From Planctomycetes bacterium ADurb.Bin069 (lineage in GTDB: Bacteria; Planctomycetota; UBA8108; UBA8890; UBA8898): a stretch of DNA of 64,000 bases. Under the pieces are notes generated by a model, which did not search any database, had not been told where the DNA came from, and saw only the letters and a program-made list of their open reading frames with translations. The position numbers and the translations under genes were made by a program. Below, one piece after another: positions 16,512-26,554 of this stretch (its first letter is position 1; every line of letters starts with the position of its first letter). The DNA is taken from NCBI GenBank assembly GCA_002070955.1, contig MWEK01000011.1, positions 81,154-145,153 on the forward strand, in the 5' to 3' direction.

Positions 16512-16539
16512 AAAAAAGCCCTGCACCTTCGTGCAGGGC
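16512..16539 (-). terminator. rho-independent terminator of tRNA-His
   Basis: A perfect 9-bp stem GCCCTGCAC/GTGCAGGGC with a 4-nt loop, followed on the minus strand by TTTTTTG. It lies immediately 3' of tRNA-His. Confidence 0.78.
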
Positions 16540-16547
16540 ATCGCTGC

Positions 16548-16625
16548 TGGGGAGAGTGAGGAGATTTGAACTCCCGGCCTCCAGGGCCACAACCTGGCGC
16601 TCTGTCCAACTGAGCTACACTCTCC
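16548..16625 (-). tRNA. tRNA-His (GTG anticodon)
   Basis: Cloverleaf on the minus strand with anticodon stem CCAGG/CCTGG and loop TTGTGGC (anticodon GTG). Counting back from T8 leaves eight acceptor bases, so the histidine-specific G-1 pairs with C73. CCA is encoded at 16548-16550. Confidence 0.96.
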
Positions 16626-16766
16626 GCCGAATCTATGGTTTGCGTTTTGCCCAGGCTGCGGGCGCATGACGCTCGAAAGCGCCCCGCGGCAGGACGTTGA
16701 ACCGTGCGCGCCGCCTGCCCGCATCCCAAGAATGGTAGCGGCCGATTACCCGCTGTCAAGCACCCG

Positions 16767-17405
16767 TCAACCCTCCCCGCCGAGCAGCGCGTAGAGGAAG
16801 ATATTCGCCGCGAGGTGCCGGGCGTTCTCGATTTCGTGTCCCGTGCAGCAGCAGCAGTCGGGCAGCGCGGCCGTGTCGTTGAGGCCGGCGGGCGAGTAGA
16901 TGCAGGCGACGCGCCCCTCGATGACGAGGGCGTGCAGCACGGCGACTTCGCCGTTCCCGAGGACGGGCCGGGCGCAGGGAAACAGAAAGGTGAAGACGGG
17001 ATGCTCCTCGGGCAGCGGCTCGAGCGCCGCCTCGGGAACGAGCTCGGCGAGCGTCTCGCGGAAGGAGGCATCCCAGGCGGCGGAGGAGCAGCCCGCGGAC
17101 GCGAGCACGAAGCCGCCGCCCCGCAGATAGCTCCGCAGGTGCTGCTTCTCCGCGGCGTCCAGGCGAAAGCCGCCCTCGCCGCTCAGGAGGCAGAAGGGAT
17201 AGTCCAGCAGGTCGGACGCCGCGAGCGGCGCCGCGGCGAGCCGTTCCGGAACCGCGATCGGCGTGTGCGCCGCGGCCAGCTCGAGGAACGCCGTGCTGAA
17301 ACAGCGCGCCGAGTCGCCCTGGCCGTAGACGATGGCCGCGGCCGGGCAGGGTGGGGCGTTTTCGGGCGGAAGCGCGGCGGCGCACAGGAGCAGGGCAGCG
17401 ATCAT
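16767..17405 (-). CDS. DUF4159-like protein, last gene of the MoxR/VWA operon
   Basis: 212 residues with an N-terminal signal-like segment (MIAALLLCAAALP). The alpha/beta body has the glutamine-amidotransferase-like look of DUF4159: DLLDYPFCLLSGEGGF, then LRSYLRGGGFVLASAGC, and a C-terminal NARHLAANIFLYALLG. An unusual Cys cluster, LPDCCCCTGHE, sits before the last helix. It overlaps the preceding gene by 4 bp with GAGGAG before the ATG. DUF4159 proteins are regular members of MoxR-DUF58-BatA clusters; the function is not known. Confidence 0.75.
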   Translation of the reverse strand: MIAALLLCAAALPPENAPPCPAAAIVYGQGDSARCFSTAFLELAAAHTPIAVPERLAAAPLAASDLLDYPFCLLSGEGGFRLDAAEKQHLRSYLRGGGFVLASAGCSSAAWDASFRETLAELVPEAALEPLPEEHPVFTFLFPCARPVLGNGEVAVLHALVIEGRVACIYSPAGLNDTAALPDCCCCTGHEIENARHLAANIFLYALLGGEG

Positions 17406-19840
17406 CGGTTCTCCTCCTCGGCTCCCCTTCGTCGGAGGGCGGACTCGAGCTCGACCGCCAGGCGGCGGTAGAAATCTCCCCGCTCCGCGCGCACGGTAGG
17501 ACGGGGCGGGGCCGCGAACACCAGCGGCGCCGCGAGGGGGAGCTTCTCCTCGGTGGGCGGAGGCGGCGGGATGCCCGGCCCCCACAGGGCCACGCGTTCG
17601 TCGCCGAGACCCAGTGCGCGCCGGGCGGCGAATTCGTCGGCCAGGGACGCCGCCAGCGACGCCAGATCGAGGCGCGCGAAGGAGCCGTGGGCGGCGATGG
17701 CCGCCGGTATTTGCGCGAGCATGGTCTGCGCCGACAGGGCGGCGTCGAGGGCGCGCATGCGCTCGCCGCGGCGGAGCGCCGCGGAAGCCTCCGCGAGAGC
17801 CTCGTCCAGCGCGCGGTCCCCGAGCAGGGCGGCGATGCGCTCGGCGAGGGACGCGAGCTCCCGGGGAGCAGAGGCTTGGAGCGCGGGCGCGAGGCGGGCG
17901 GCGGCCGCCTTGATGGCATCCTCCTCCGCCGCGACCGCATCTCCTTCGGCGGAATGTCGCATCCGCCCGCAGGCGTCGTCCTGGCGCTCGGCGAGGCCCG
18001 CCGCCTCGGCAAGGCACCGGAGAAACGGTTGGGCCGCCGCGAGCGCATCCGCATCGGGCGTGATGTTCATGAGAAGGCCGATGAGCTCGTCGAGGAAGTA
18101 CTCGACCATGGCGAGCCACGCGCGGCGCGTGTCCGGCTCGCCGGACGGGCGGGCGCGTCGGAGCGCGGCGAGGCCCAGCCCGCGGTCGGTGATCGGCCCG
18201 ACCAGCGCGCCTTCCTCGGCCAGGAGAGGGTCGGAGGCCAGGACGTCGATCGCCGCCAGGATCGCGTCGAGGGCCGCCGCGAGCTCGGTGTCGTCCCGGG
18301 CTTCGCCGGGGCGCGCGGTCCGCAGGGCGATGCAGCGCGCTTTGGCCTCCCTGGCGGCGGAGAGCACCGCCGCGATGCGGCGCGCCAAGAGAACGAGCGC
18401 ATCGCCGCGGCGGAGGAGCGCGAAGGCGGCGCGGTCGACCACGCGGATCACGCGCGGCAGGCTCTCCACGGTGCGCGGCGCGGGCGTCCGGTTGTCGGTG
18501 GCCGAGGCGCTGACGGTGAGCTTCGAGGCGCCGGACGCCTGGAACTCGGCGGCCATGGAGAAGCGGCCGGCGCCGTTCGGAAAGCTGGTCTGGACGCCGC
18601 CGGGAGTACGGAGCGTGACGGCGGCCAGGCCGAAGTCATCGCTCGCATCGAGCGCGACCGGCACGCGGCTGCCCTCGCAGGCCACGAGGAGCGGCGGCGG
18701 GAAGGAGAACATGATGCGCGGGGGATCGTCGGGGATGCACTCGCAGAGGAGCGCGCGCCGCGCGGCGGCGCTCTCGCCGACGGCGAGCCTTAACGTTCCG
18801 CCTTCGTCGATGCGAAGCTCGCCGGCGAGGACATCGCCGCGGGGCAGCAGCGCGCCGCGGGCGCGCACCGCCGTGCCCGTCGTGAAGGTGAACTCGCCCC
18901 GCGCGGCGTTGCGCGCCGAGACCAGCGCCGTGACGTTCGTGCCGGCGAGGACCTCGAAGCGGTCGGCCTCAACGGCGACGCGCTGCGGCGGGCGACCGGT
19001 GTACGCCGGGAATTCGAGGAGCAGCTCCACCGAGGCGATCCGCGCGCCGGACGCGACGGAGACGCGCCGCGGCTCGCTCGCGAAGGGTCCGTCTCGAAGG
19101 GTGAGAATCGTCTCTTCCGCCAGATCGGCGAGTTCCCCGACGAAACGCGCGCCGCCCGTCCGAAGGAGCGGCAGGGTGCGCGCATGGGCGCCGCGCGCTT
19201 CGAGGCGGACTTCGTCGTAGGGTTGTGGAACGAGGGCCTCGACGGCGAGGGCCCCTTCGTAGGGGACCTCGTAGCCGTCGGGCGGCCACACCCAGACGAA
19301 GTGGCCGGGAGAGAGCCGCGGCGCCTGGGTCCACGGCGCGAGGAGGCGCGCGACCTGGTGGCGCGCCGCGCCGCCGCCCAGCCCGGCCGCGGCGCCCGCG
19401 CAGAGGAGACAGGCCAGCAGCGCCAGCGCCGGGCGCGCGATGGGCGGGACGGGAACCGCGCGCGCGGACCAGAAGGCCTCGACGGCGCGGATCTCCGCGG
19501 CGGCGAGCTCCGCGCTTCCGGGCAGGCGGTCGCGCGCCGCGGCGAGTTCATAGGCGTTCAGCGTGCGGCCGCCGCCGCCGCGGGCATCCAAGTAGCGCGC
19601 CGCCAGCTCGGCGCGGGCGCGGAAGACGCGGACGGCGCGGTGGGCGCGGAAAACGGCGAGCGCCGCCAGGGCGGCGGGCACGGTCCACCTGACCGCGTCC
19701 GGCAGCGGCCACCGGTGGTCAAACCACGCGCTTGCCGCGGCAATGGCGGCGGCGGCGGCCAGAAAGACCGCGGCGTGCGCGCACGCCGCCGCCAGACACA
19801 GCCGCCGACCGATGCGCCGGAGGAGATCAGGCAGCCGCAT
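17402..19840 (-). CDS. large DUF4175-like membrane protein
   Basis: 812 residues. Two membrane segments near the N-terminus (~17-37 and ~50-63) and a third near 137-158 precede a large extracytoplasmic part. That part has Ig-like strands (around 175-455, including VELLLEFPAYTGRPP and IPDDPPRI...FPPP) and then a long Ala/Arg-rich helical region. This architecture matches the DUF4175-type proteins found in MoxR/BatA operons. ATG 19840 has AGGAGGG upstream. It overlaps both neighbours (14 bp and 4 bp). Function unknown. Confidence 0.75.
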   Translation of the reverse strand: MRLPDLLRRIGRRLCLAAACAHAAVFLAAAAAIAAASAWFDHRWPLPDAVRWTVPAALAALAVFRAHRAVRVFRARAELAARYLDARGGGGRTLNAYELAAARDRLPGSAELAAAEIRAVEAFWSARAVPVPPIARPALALLACLLCAGAAAGLGGGAARHQVARLLAPWTQAPRLSPGHFVWVWPPDGYEVPYEGALAVEALVPQPYDEVRLEARGAHARTLPLLRTGGARFVGELADLAEETILTLRDGPFASEPRRVSVASGARIASVELLLEFPAYTGRPPQRVAVEADRFEVLAGTNVTALVSARNAARGEFTFTTGTAVRARGALLPRGDVLAGELRIDEGGTLRLAVGESAAARRALLCECIPDDPPRIMFSFPPPLLVACEGSRVPVALDASDDFGLAAVTLRTPGGVQTSFPNGAGRFSMAAEFQASGASKLTVSASATDNRTPAPRTVESLPRVIRVVDRAAFALLRRGDALVLLARRIAAVLSAAREAKARCIALRTARPGEARDDTELAAALDAILAAIDVLASDPLLAEEGALVGPITDRGLGLAALRRARPSGEPDTRRAWLAMVEYFLDELIGLLMNITPDADALAAAQPFLRCLAEAAGLAERQDDACGRMRHSAEGDAVAAEEDAIKAAAARLAPALQASAPRELASLAERIAALLGDRALDEALAEASAALRRGERMRALDAALSAQTMLAQIPAAIAAHGSFARLDLASLAASLADEFAARRALGLGDERVALWGPGIPPPPPTEEKLPLAAPLVFAAPPRPTVRAERGDFYRRLAVELESALRRRGAEEENR

Positions 19841-21752
19841 GGTCCCTCCTGCCGCACCACCACAGGAGAAGAGCCGTCAGGGCTAGGGCGAGAAAGGCCG
19901 GCATCCCGTCCCAGCGGGGGGCGACGACATATTCGGCGCGGGTGCGCGCCTGGCCTTCGAGCTGCGCGCGCAGGTCGGCCGCCGCGGCGCCGTTCAGCTC
20001 GCGGACGGTGCCTCCCGCCGTCCGCGCAATCGCCGCCATGAGTTCCTGATCGGGCTGCCGGGCGAGCAGTTCGGGGGCGGCGGCCTGCACGGCAAAGGCC
20101 GCCGACAAGCCGTCCTCGCAGGCCAGCCGGTAAAGGCCCGGCCGCGGCGGCCGGTATGCGGCGCGGCCGGTGTCGTCGAGAGTCAATTCCCACGTGGCGC
20201 CGTCGGGCTGCGTGACGGTCAGCGCGGCGCCGGGCGGACCGTGAATCACCGCCTGAGCGCCGGCGGCGTAGTTGGCGTGTTCGGTGCGCAGCCGCGGAGC
20301 GAAGGCCGCGGGAAACGCGTCGGCGATGAGCATGGGAAAGAAGGCGTCCTCGTTGACGCGGAGCACATTCGCCGCGCCGAACGCGAGGAGACGGTCCTCG
20401 GGAAGAAGCGCGCAGACGGTTATCGCCGCGCCCGTTTCGGCGGCAAGGGTGCAGAGAGGCGTCGCGCCGGGCGCGCGCACCTCGCGCCCGAAGGCGCTTC
20501 TTCCCGCGAGGACGCGCAGCGCCGGGAGACGCTCGCCCGCCGCAGTGAGGGTGATGCGGCCGCGCGCGACGGGACCCCAGGCGAGGGCTTCGGCGCGAGG
20601 GCTTTCGGCGCCCGCCAGGAGCACCGTTGCCGCGGACGGCGCCGGAAGCCGTCCTTCGCGGCAGAACGACGCCCAGCCTCGTCCCAGAACGTGCACGGCG
20701 GCGCCCCGGAGGATCTCCGCGCCCAGGGGGATGTCCTCGGGTGTCAGATCGCGGAGCACGGGCCGTCCCGCCGCCAACTGCCGCGCGGCGCGCAGGCGGA
20801 TGCGCGGGTCGCGGGCGGCGCCGCGCAGGAGCGAAGTGCCTTCCCACGCGGGAGCGCCCTCAAGGAGCAGCACCTCGGTGTCGGGCGCCCGCGTGACAGC
20901 GGCGATGACCGCCGTGTTGTTCTCCATGGTCTTCTCGCCGGGCAGAGGGGATAGGTGGACGGTCCAGGCGGCGTAGGGCGCGTCGGGCAATTCCCAGGCG
21001 AGGTTCAGCGCGCCGGCGCCGTTCGTGAGGGGCACCTCGGAAACCACCGGCGGGCCTCCGTCGCGCCGCACCTCGATGGCGGCGACGGCGGGCGCCGGGC
21101 CCGTTACCATGACTCGCACGGGCACCACCGCGCGGTCGCCGGGCGCGCCCACGATGTGCCGGCCGGCCGGCAGCGCGATGATGCCGTCGGGCGCTTCCTC
21201 GCGCGCTCCGGCGGGCAGCGCGTGGATGGGGATCCGCCGCCGAGCAGCCTCGCGCGCCGCGGCGAGGGGGTCCTCGCCGCCGAGGTTCGCCCCGTCGGAG
21301 ATGAGGACGATGGCGAGGGCGTCCCGGGCGCGCGCAAGCGCCCGGGCGAGGGCATCGCCGATGCGCGTGTCCTCGCCGTCGGGCCGGAGGGAGGCGATGT
21401 GGACGGACTCCAAGCGCGTGTCCGCGCCGGCGAAGGCTGTGACGTGGAAATCCACCGCTTCGGAAGGCGCCGCCAGGCGCACGGCGCACTCGGCGGCGGC
21501 GGAGAAGCGGCCGTCGCGCGCCATGCTGCCGGAGACGTCGAGGAGCACCTCGACGCTGGGCGCGCGCCCGCGCTCGGTCCGGACGCCGGGGCCGAGCGCG
21601 ATGACGCCGATGGCGCCCAGCAGCGCCGCGTGCAGGAGGCGCGGCAGCGCCGGCGCGCGGGCGCCTTTCCAAAGCAGCGCCAGCGCGGCGGCGGCGCCCC
21701 CGACAAAAAGCACCCACGGCGGGCAGAGCGGCTGCAGCTCAAGGGCCGTCAT
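19827..21752 (-). CDS. VWA-domain membrane protein
   Basis: 641 residues. Two N-terminal membrane segments (~12-28, ~38-54) are followed by a von Willebrand A domain with the MIDAS sequence DVSGS (Asp72, Ser74, Ser76). A middle region, with LLLEGAPAWEGTSLL and HVLGRGW, resembles the glutamine-amidotransferase-like fold usual in this family. The protein ends with a membrane helix (~615-632). It probably works with the BatA-like and MoxR proteins in chaperone-like or surface-protein assembly. It overlaps the upstream gene by 14 bp. Confidence 0.86.
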   Translation of the reverse strand: MTALELQPLCPPWVLFVGGAAAALALLWKGARAPALPRLLHAALLGAIGVIALGPGVRTERGRAPSVEVLLDVSGSMARDGRFSAAAECAVRLAAPSEAVDFHVTAFAGADTRLESVHIASLRPDGEDTRIGDALARALARARDALAIVLISDGANLGGEDPLAAAREAARRRIPIHALPAGAREEAPDGIIALPAGRHIVGAPGDRAVVPVRVMVTGPAPAVAAIEVRRDGGPPVVSEVPLTNGAGALNLAWELPDAPYAAWTVHLSPLPGEKTMENNTAVIAAVTRAPDTEVLLLEGAPAWEGTSLLRGAARDPRIRLRAARQLAAGRPVLRDLTPEDIPLGAEILRGAAVHVLGRGWASFCREGRLPAPSAATVLLAGAESPRAEALAWGPVARGRITLTAAGERLPALRVLAGRSAFGREVRAPGATPLCTLAAETGAAITVCALLPEDRLLAFGAANVLRVNEDAFFPMLIADAFPAAFAPRLRTEHANYAAGAQAVIHGPPGAALTVTQPDGATWELTLDDTGRAAYRPPRPGLYRLACEDGLSAAFAVQAAAPELLARQPDQELMAAIARTAGGTVRELNGAAAADLRAQLEGQARTRAEYVVAPRWDGMPAFLALALTALLLWWCGRRDHAAA

Positions 21753-23646
21753 CCATCCTCCTCGGTGCAGCCAGGCAAAGCCAGGCCAACGCCGTCAGAA
21801 ACAGCGCGCAGAGGAGCGGCGCCGCCGCGTCGCGCGCGCGGGCGCGCGGACGTTCCGCCGCGGCGCTCCGCCACCGGGCGAGCGTCGCGGCGCCGACCGC
21901 CGGACGCGACTCCTCGGGAGGCGGGTTGACCGGAGCCGCCGCGATGATGCGATCCTCGTGCCAGACCTCGAAGTAGCCCGGCCCGGGCGCGGCCGGGAGC
22001 GTCACGCGCGTCCGGGCGCCGGCGGGCACGGCCGGCGGGAAGATCTCCTCGCCCGCGGGATCGAAGAAACGATACGCCCGCCGGGGCAGAGCCAGCGCCG
22101 CCTCGCGCCCGACGCGGAGGGTAGGGACGCGGCCGCCGAGCGCCAGGCGCACGAGCTCGCCGATGAAGACCACCGCGGCCTCGGCGTTTTCGGGACGGGT
22201 CAAGAGATCGCCGGCTTCGGCGCCGAGGCCGAAGAAGACGAAGATCGCGTTCTCGGCGGGACGCGCGATGGCGGCCGGCGCGCCGTCGGTGAAGCGCGCC
22301 AGCACTTCCCCGCGGGCGGCGCCCGACAGGCGCGCCGCGAGGCGCACTCCCGCGAGGGCGGGAAGCTCGCGGACGGAGTTGCCCTCGAAGGCGGCCTCGA
22401 GGGCGAAGGAGCCGCGCTCCGCACGCATCCCCTCGGCCAGCGCCGCGGGCAGGTGCGCGGGCGCGGCGGCGAACACGATGCAGGGTACGCCGAGGGCTTG
22501 CACGCCCTCCAAGGCCTCGCGCGGGGCGCCGGCGGCGATGACGGCGTCGAAGGCGCTGGGGGGGCGGAGCTCGATGGGTTCGGCGGCGATGGGCAGGCGG
22601 GCGCCGCCGCCCAGCGCGCGGGCGAGCATGGCCCGCGTAACGGGCGCGCCGCCCGCGATGCCGACGCGGAACGTCGCGGCCGCCTCGATGGAAAAGAAGA
22701 CGCGGTCGTCGCCGGGCAGCGCGCCGCCGCCGAGCACCTCGGCCTCGCCGCGGACGACGCCGGCCGCGGCGAAGGAGAAAACGCGCCCGGCGAGGGTCAC
22801 GCTCCGCGGCGGCAGTTCGACGGCGTCGTTGGCCGTCTCGCGGCCGTCGAGCCGCCACTTCAACCGGACGCTGCGCGGGACGGCGGCGAAGTTTTCCAGC
22901 TCCACCGCGATTTCGCAGCCCTCGTCGAGGCACGTGGCGGCGGCCGCGCGGCCGCGGAGGCGCACGGCGACGTTGTCTTCGGGCGGTTCCGTTACGGGCA
23001 CCGGCACGACGGCGACGCCAGGGAAGGGCGGCAGAGGGACATCGGCCCAGCTCGAAGCCTGGAAATCGCTGATGACGTACAGGGTCTTTTCGGCTTCGGG
23101 CGTCTGCGCGAGGCGTGCGATGGCGTCCGCTAGGGCGGCGGCCAGAGCGCCGTCGCCGTGTCCCGGAGCGGCGGATTCCAGCAGGCGCCGGAGGGGCCCG
23201 CGTTCAAGACCGACGGGCGCCGACGGATAGGCCCAGCGGACTCCGGCCCCGCAGAGGGCGAGGTTCACGCGGTCCTCGTCCGCCAGGTCGGCGAGGATCT
23301 CGGCGGCGCGGCGGACGCCCGCGGCGACGCCGGAGTCCGCGCCGCCGGCGCCCATGCTGAGCGACGTGTCCAGAAGCACGATGGCCGCCGTGCGCGGCGC
23401 GGCGCCGATGCGCGGATGCCCGCAGAGCAGGCCCGCGAGAAGCACCGCGGCGATGGCGAAGAAGAAGTGAAGCCCGGCGCGGCGGCGGCGCAGGCGCGGG
23501 AGCGCGCGCCGGGCCTCGCGCAACCACGGCAGGGGCGGAAACTCCACGGGCCGCGCCAGAAGCCGCAGGATAAGGTGCGCGGCGAGCATCAAGGCCGCAA
23601 TGGCGCCCGCGGCCAACGGCGGCCAGGGGTGGTCGAAGCTCACCAT
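21739..23646 (-). CDS. BatA-domain / VWA membrane protein
   Basis: 635 residues. The N-terminal BatA region has two membrane helices (~12-30 and ~60-76) separated by PVEFPPLPWLREA, the classic Aerotolerance/BatA linker. A VWA domain follows with MIDAS DTSLS (Asp93, Ser95, Ser97) and then an extended beta-rich region. A last helix lies near 608-625. Family members bind metal-dependent ligands under control of the MoxR ATPase. It overlaps the DUF58 gene by 7 bp. Confidence 0.88.
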   Translation of the reverse strand: MVSFDHPWPPLAAGAIAALMLAAHLILRLLARPVEFPPLPWLREARRALPRLRRRRAGLHFFFAIAAVLLAGLLCGHPRIGAAPRTAAIVLLDTSLSMGAGGADSGVAAGVRRAAEILADLADEDRVNLALCGAGVRWAYPSAPVGLERGPLRRLLESAAPGHGDGALAAALADAIARLAQTPEAEKTLYVISDFQASSWADVPLPPFPGVAVVPVPVTEPPEDNVAVRLRGRAAAATCLDEGCEIAVELENFAAVPRSVRLKWRLDGRETANDAVELPPRSVTLAGRVFSFAAAGVVRGEAEVLGGGALPGDDRVFFSIEAAATFRVGIAGGAPVTRAMLARALGGGARLPIAAEPIELRPPSAFDAVIAAGAPREALEGVQALGVPCIVFAAAPAHLPAALAEGMRAERGSFALEAAFEGNSVRELPALAGVRLAARLSGAARGEVLARFTDGAPAAIARPAENAIFVFFGLGAEAGDLLTRPENAEAAVVFIGELVRLALGGRVPTLRVGREAALALPRRAYRFFDPAGEEIFPPAVPAGARTRVTLPAAPGPGYFEVWHEDRIIAAAPVNPPPEESRPAVGAATLARWRSAAAERPRARARDAAAPLLCALFLTALAWLCLAAPRRMDDGP

Positions 23647-24531
23647 TGGCGTTGTCCCGTCTCGCCCTCTAGAAAACGTTCCCAGACCGAGACCTCGGCA
23701 TCGACGCCGGGGTCCAGCGACAGGAACACGAAGCCGCGTTCGCGGGCGAAGCGATCCAGGGCCGCGCGATGCCGCGCCGCGACGGCGGCGTAGGCCTCGG
23801 CGTAGCCCGGGCCGCCCGCGCGGAGGCGCGCGCCGGTCTCGGGATCCACGCGCTCGGCGTCGTGGTCCAGCGCCGGGCGGCGTTCCTCCGCCAAAAGCAC
23901 CTGAAAAAGTCCTAGATCGGCGCCGGTATCCGAGAGCGCGTTGAGAGCGGCGAAGAGTTCGCGGTCGGGGGCAATGAAATCCGAGAGCAGAATGCCGAGG
24001 CTCGCGCCTCGCAGCAAGGCGGCGGCGCGATCCAGGCCGCGCAGGGCGTCCGGGCCGCCGCGGGGCTCGATGCGCTCCAGCATGGCGGTGAACGCCTCGC
24101 GGTGCGCCGGGCCGCGGCCCGGCGGGAGCGTCTCGGTTTCGGCGCCGCAGACATACAGGCCGAAGGCGTCGCCCGCGTCGTCGAGCACCGCGGCTCCCAG
24201 GTGGGCCGTGCGGCAGGCGTAGGCGAACTTGGCCTCGTTGCGAAAGCGCATCGACGCGGTCGCATCGAGGATGAAGATGCAGCGCAGCGTCGTCTCGAGC
24301 CGCGCGAGCTTGACGACGTCACGGTCGCTGCGCGCCAGCACGCGCTGATCGAGGAAGCGCGGATCGTCACCGGGCGCGTAAGGCCGGTACTCGGCGAAAT
24401 GCGCCGAGAACCCGCGGAACCGGGCGCCGTGACGACCCAGGAAGCGGCCGTCCGCCCGGCGGCGCCGGGCCCCCCGCAGGCGGTGGCGCACGCGGTCATC
24501 CAGGGCGGGCAGCGTGCGGGGCGGCCGCGTC

Positions 24532-25521
<990 letters not shown>

Positions 25522-25592
25522 CGGTCCTCCTGCGCGCGGGAAGCGCGTCGGCCGGGGCGCGGATTTCCGCCGGCGGCCGGCGCCCCGCCCCG

Positions 25593-25621
25593 ATTATAGG
25601 CGCACGGCGCGGGAGCGTCAT
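25593..25621 (-). promoter_or_regulatory. promoter of the MoxR/VWA operon
   Basis: On the minus strand, a perfect TATAAT (25593-25598) lies 17 bp from ATGACG (25616-25621). The -35 box overlaps the end of the btpA-like gene. Confidence 0.6.
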
Positions 25622-26397
25622 CGTGCGGCCTTGACGAAGGCGCGCGCCGCGCGGGCGTCGATGACGCCGAGGGTACGTTCCAGCGCCGTGCCCACAATGA
25701 TACCGTCGGCGGCTTGGAGCGCCTGCGAGGCCGTGCGCGCCGACACACCGCTTCCCATGAACACCGGGACGCCGCGCAGTTCGCGGCGGAGACGCGCGGC
25801 GGCGGCCAAGTCGCCGAGTTCGCCGGTCCGGCCGCCGGTGATGATGAGGCCGTCGGCGAGGCCGCGCTCGACGCAGTCGCGGGCCTCGGCGACCGGATCC
25901 CGCGGGACGAGGGGCGCCGCGTGCTTGACCCGCACGTCGGCCAGGATGCGGACCGTGCTCCCGAGGCTTTGGCGGTAACGCAGGGTGGCGGCGGCGCGGC
26001 CCTCGATGATGCCCTGGTCGGCGAGGACGGCGCCCGTGTGCACGTTGACGCGGATGAAGCGCCCGCCGCCCGCGAAGGCGGCGGCCAGGGCGTCGGCGGC
26101 CGCGTTGCGCAGCAGATTGACGCCGCACGGCCCGCGTGTCGCGAACTCGCGGACGAGCAGGCTCGCGATGGCGACCACGTGCGGCTCGACGCGGTCGGTG
26201 TGGAAGGGGATGTCGCCGAAGTTCTCGAGGATGACGGCATCGAAGCCGGCATCGAAGAGCGTGTTCGCCGACCGCCGGGCCGCGTTCAGGACGGTCGAAA
26301 GCGAGCCGCCGTAGCGCGGGCTGCCGGGCAGGGGCAGCAAGTGGACGACGCCGACCAGCGGCTTTTCGGTTTTGAATTCCCGCGTGAGCCAGGACAT
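25618..26397 (-). CDS. BtpA/SgcQ family TIM-barrel protein
   Basis: 259 residues. VGVVHLLPLPGSPRY near the N-terminus, AVILENFGDIPF and DGLIITGGRTGE are characteristic of the BtpA family. In cyanobacteria BtpA affects photosystem I; the enterobacterial relative SgcQ is in a sugar operon; in other bacteria the role is unknown, with nucleoside or sugar-phosphate metabolism suggested. ATG 26397 has AAGGAG upstream. Nothing nearby points to photosynthesis. Confidence 0.9.
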   Translation of the reverse strand: MSWLTREFKTEKPLVGVVHLLPLPGSPRYGGSLSTVLNAARRSANTLFDAGFDAVILENFGDIPFHTDRVEPHVVAIASLLVREFATRGPCGVNLLRNAAADALAAAFAGGGRFIRVNVHTGAVLADQGIIEGRAAATLRYRQSLGSTVRILADVRVKHAAPLVPRDPVAEARDCVERGLADGLIITGGRTGELGDLAAAARLRRELRGVPVFMGSGVSARTASQALQAADGIIVGTALERTLGVIDARAARAFVKAAR

Positions 26398-26459
26398 GCG
26401 GTTCTCCTTGCGCCGGGCGCGGCCGGAAACGCTCAGGCGGCCGGTCGCCGCGCGGGCGC

Positions 26460-26490
26460 ATTGTACCACCCGATGGCGGCCGGCAGGCAA
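26460..26490 (-). promoter_or_regulatory. possible promoter of the btpA-like gene
   Basis: On the minus strand, TACAAT (26460-26465) with TTGCCT (26485-26490) at a long 19-bp spacing. The -10 box is convincing and the -35 box less so. Confidence 0.38.
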
Positions 26491-26519
26491 GTGGGCGCCG
26501 CCGGGGGAGGCGGCCTGCC

Positions 26520-26548
26520 TTGCGCAACTGCGTGGCTCTGGGCACAAT
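26520..26548 (+). promoter_or_regulatory. promoter of the formyltransferase-like gene
   Basis: TTGCGC at 26520-26525, a 17-bp spacer and CACAAT at 26543-26548. The predicted start of transcription coincides with the ATG at 26555. Confidence 0.5.
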
Positions 26549-26554
26549 TCCCCT

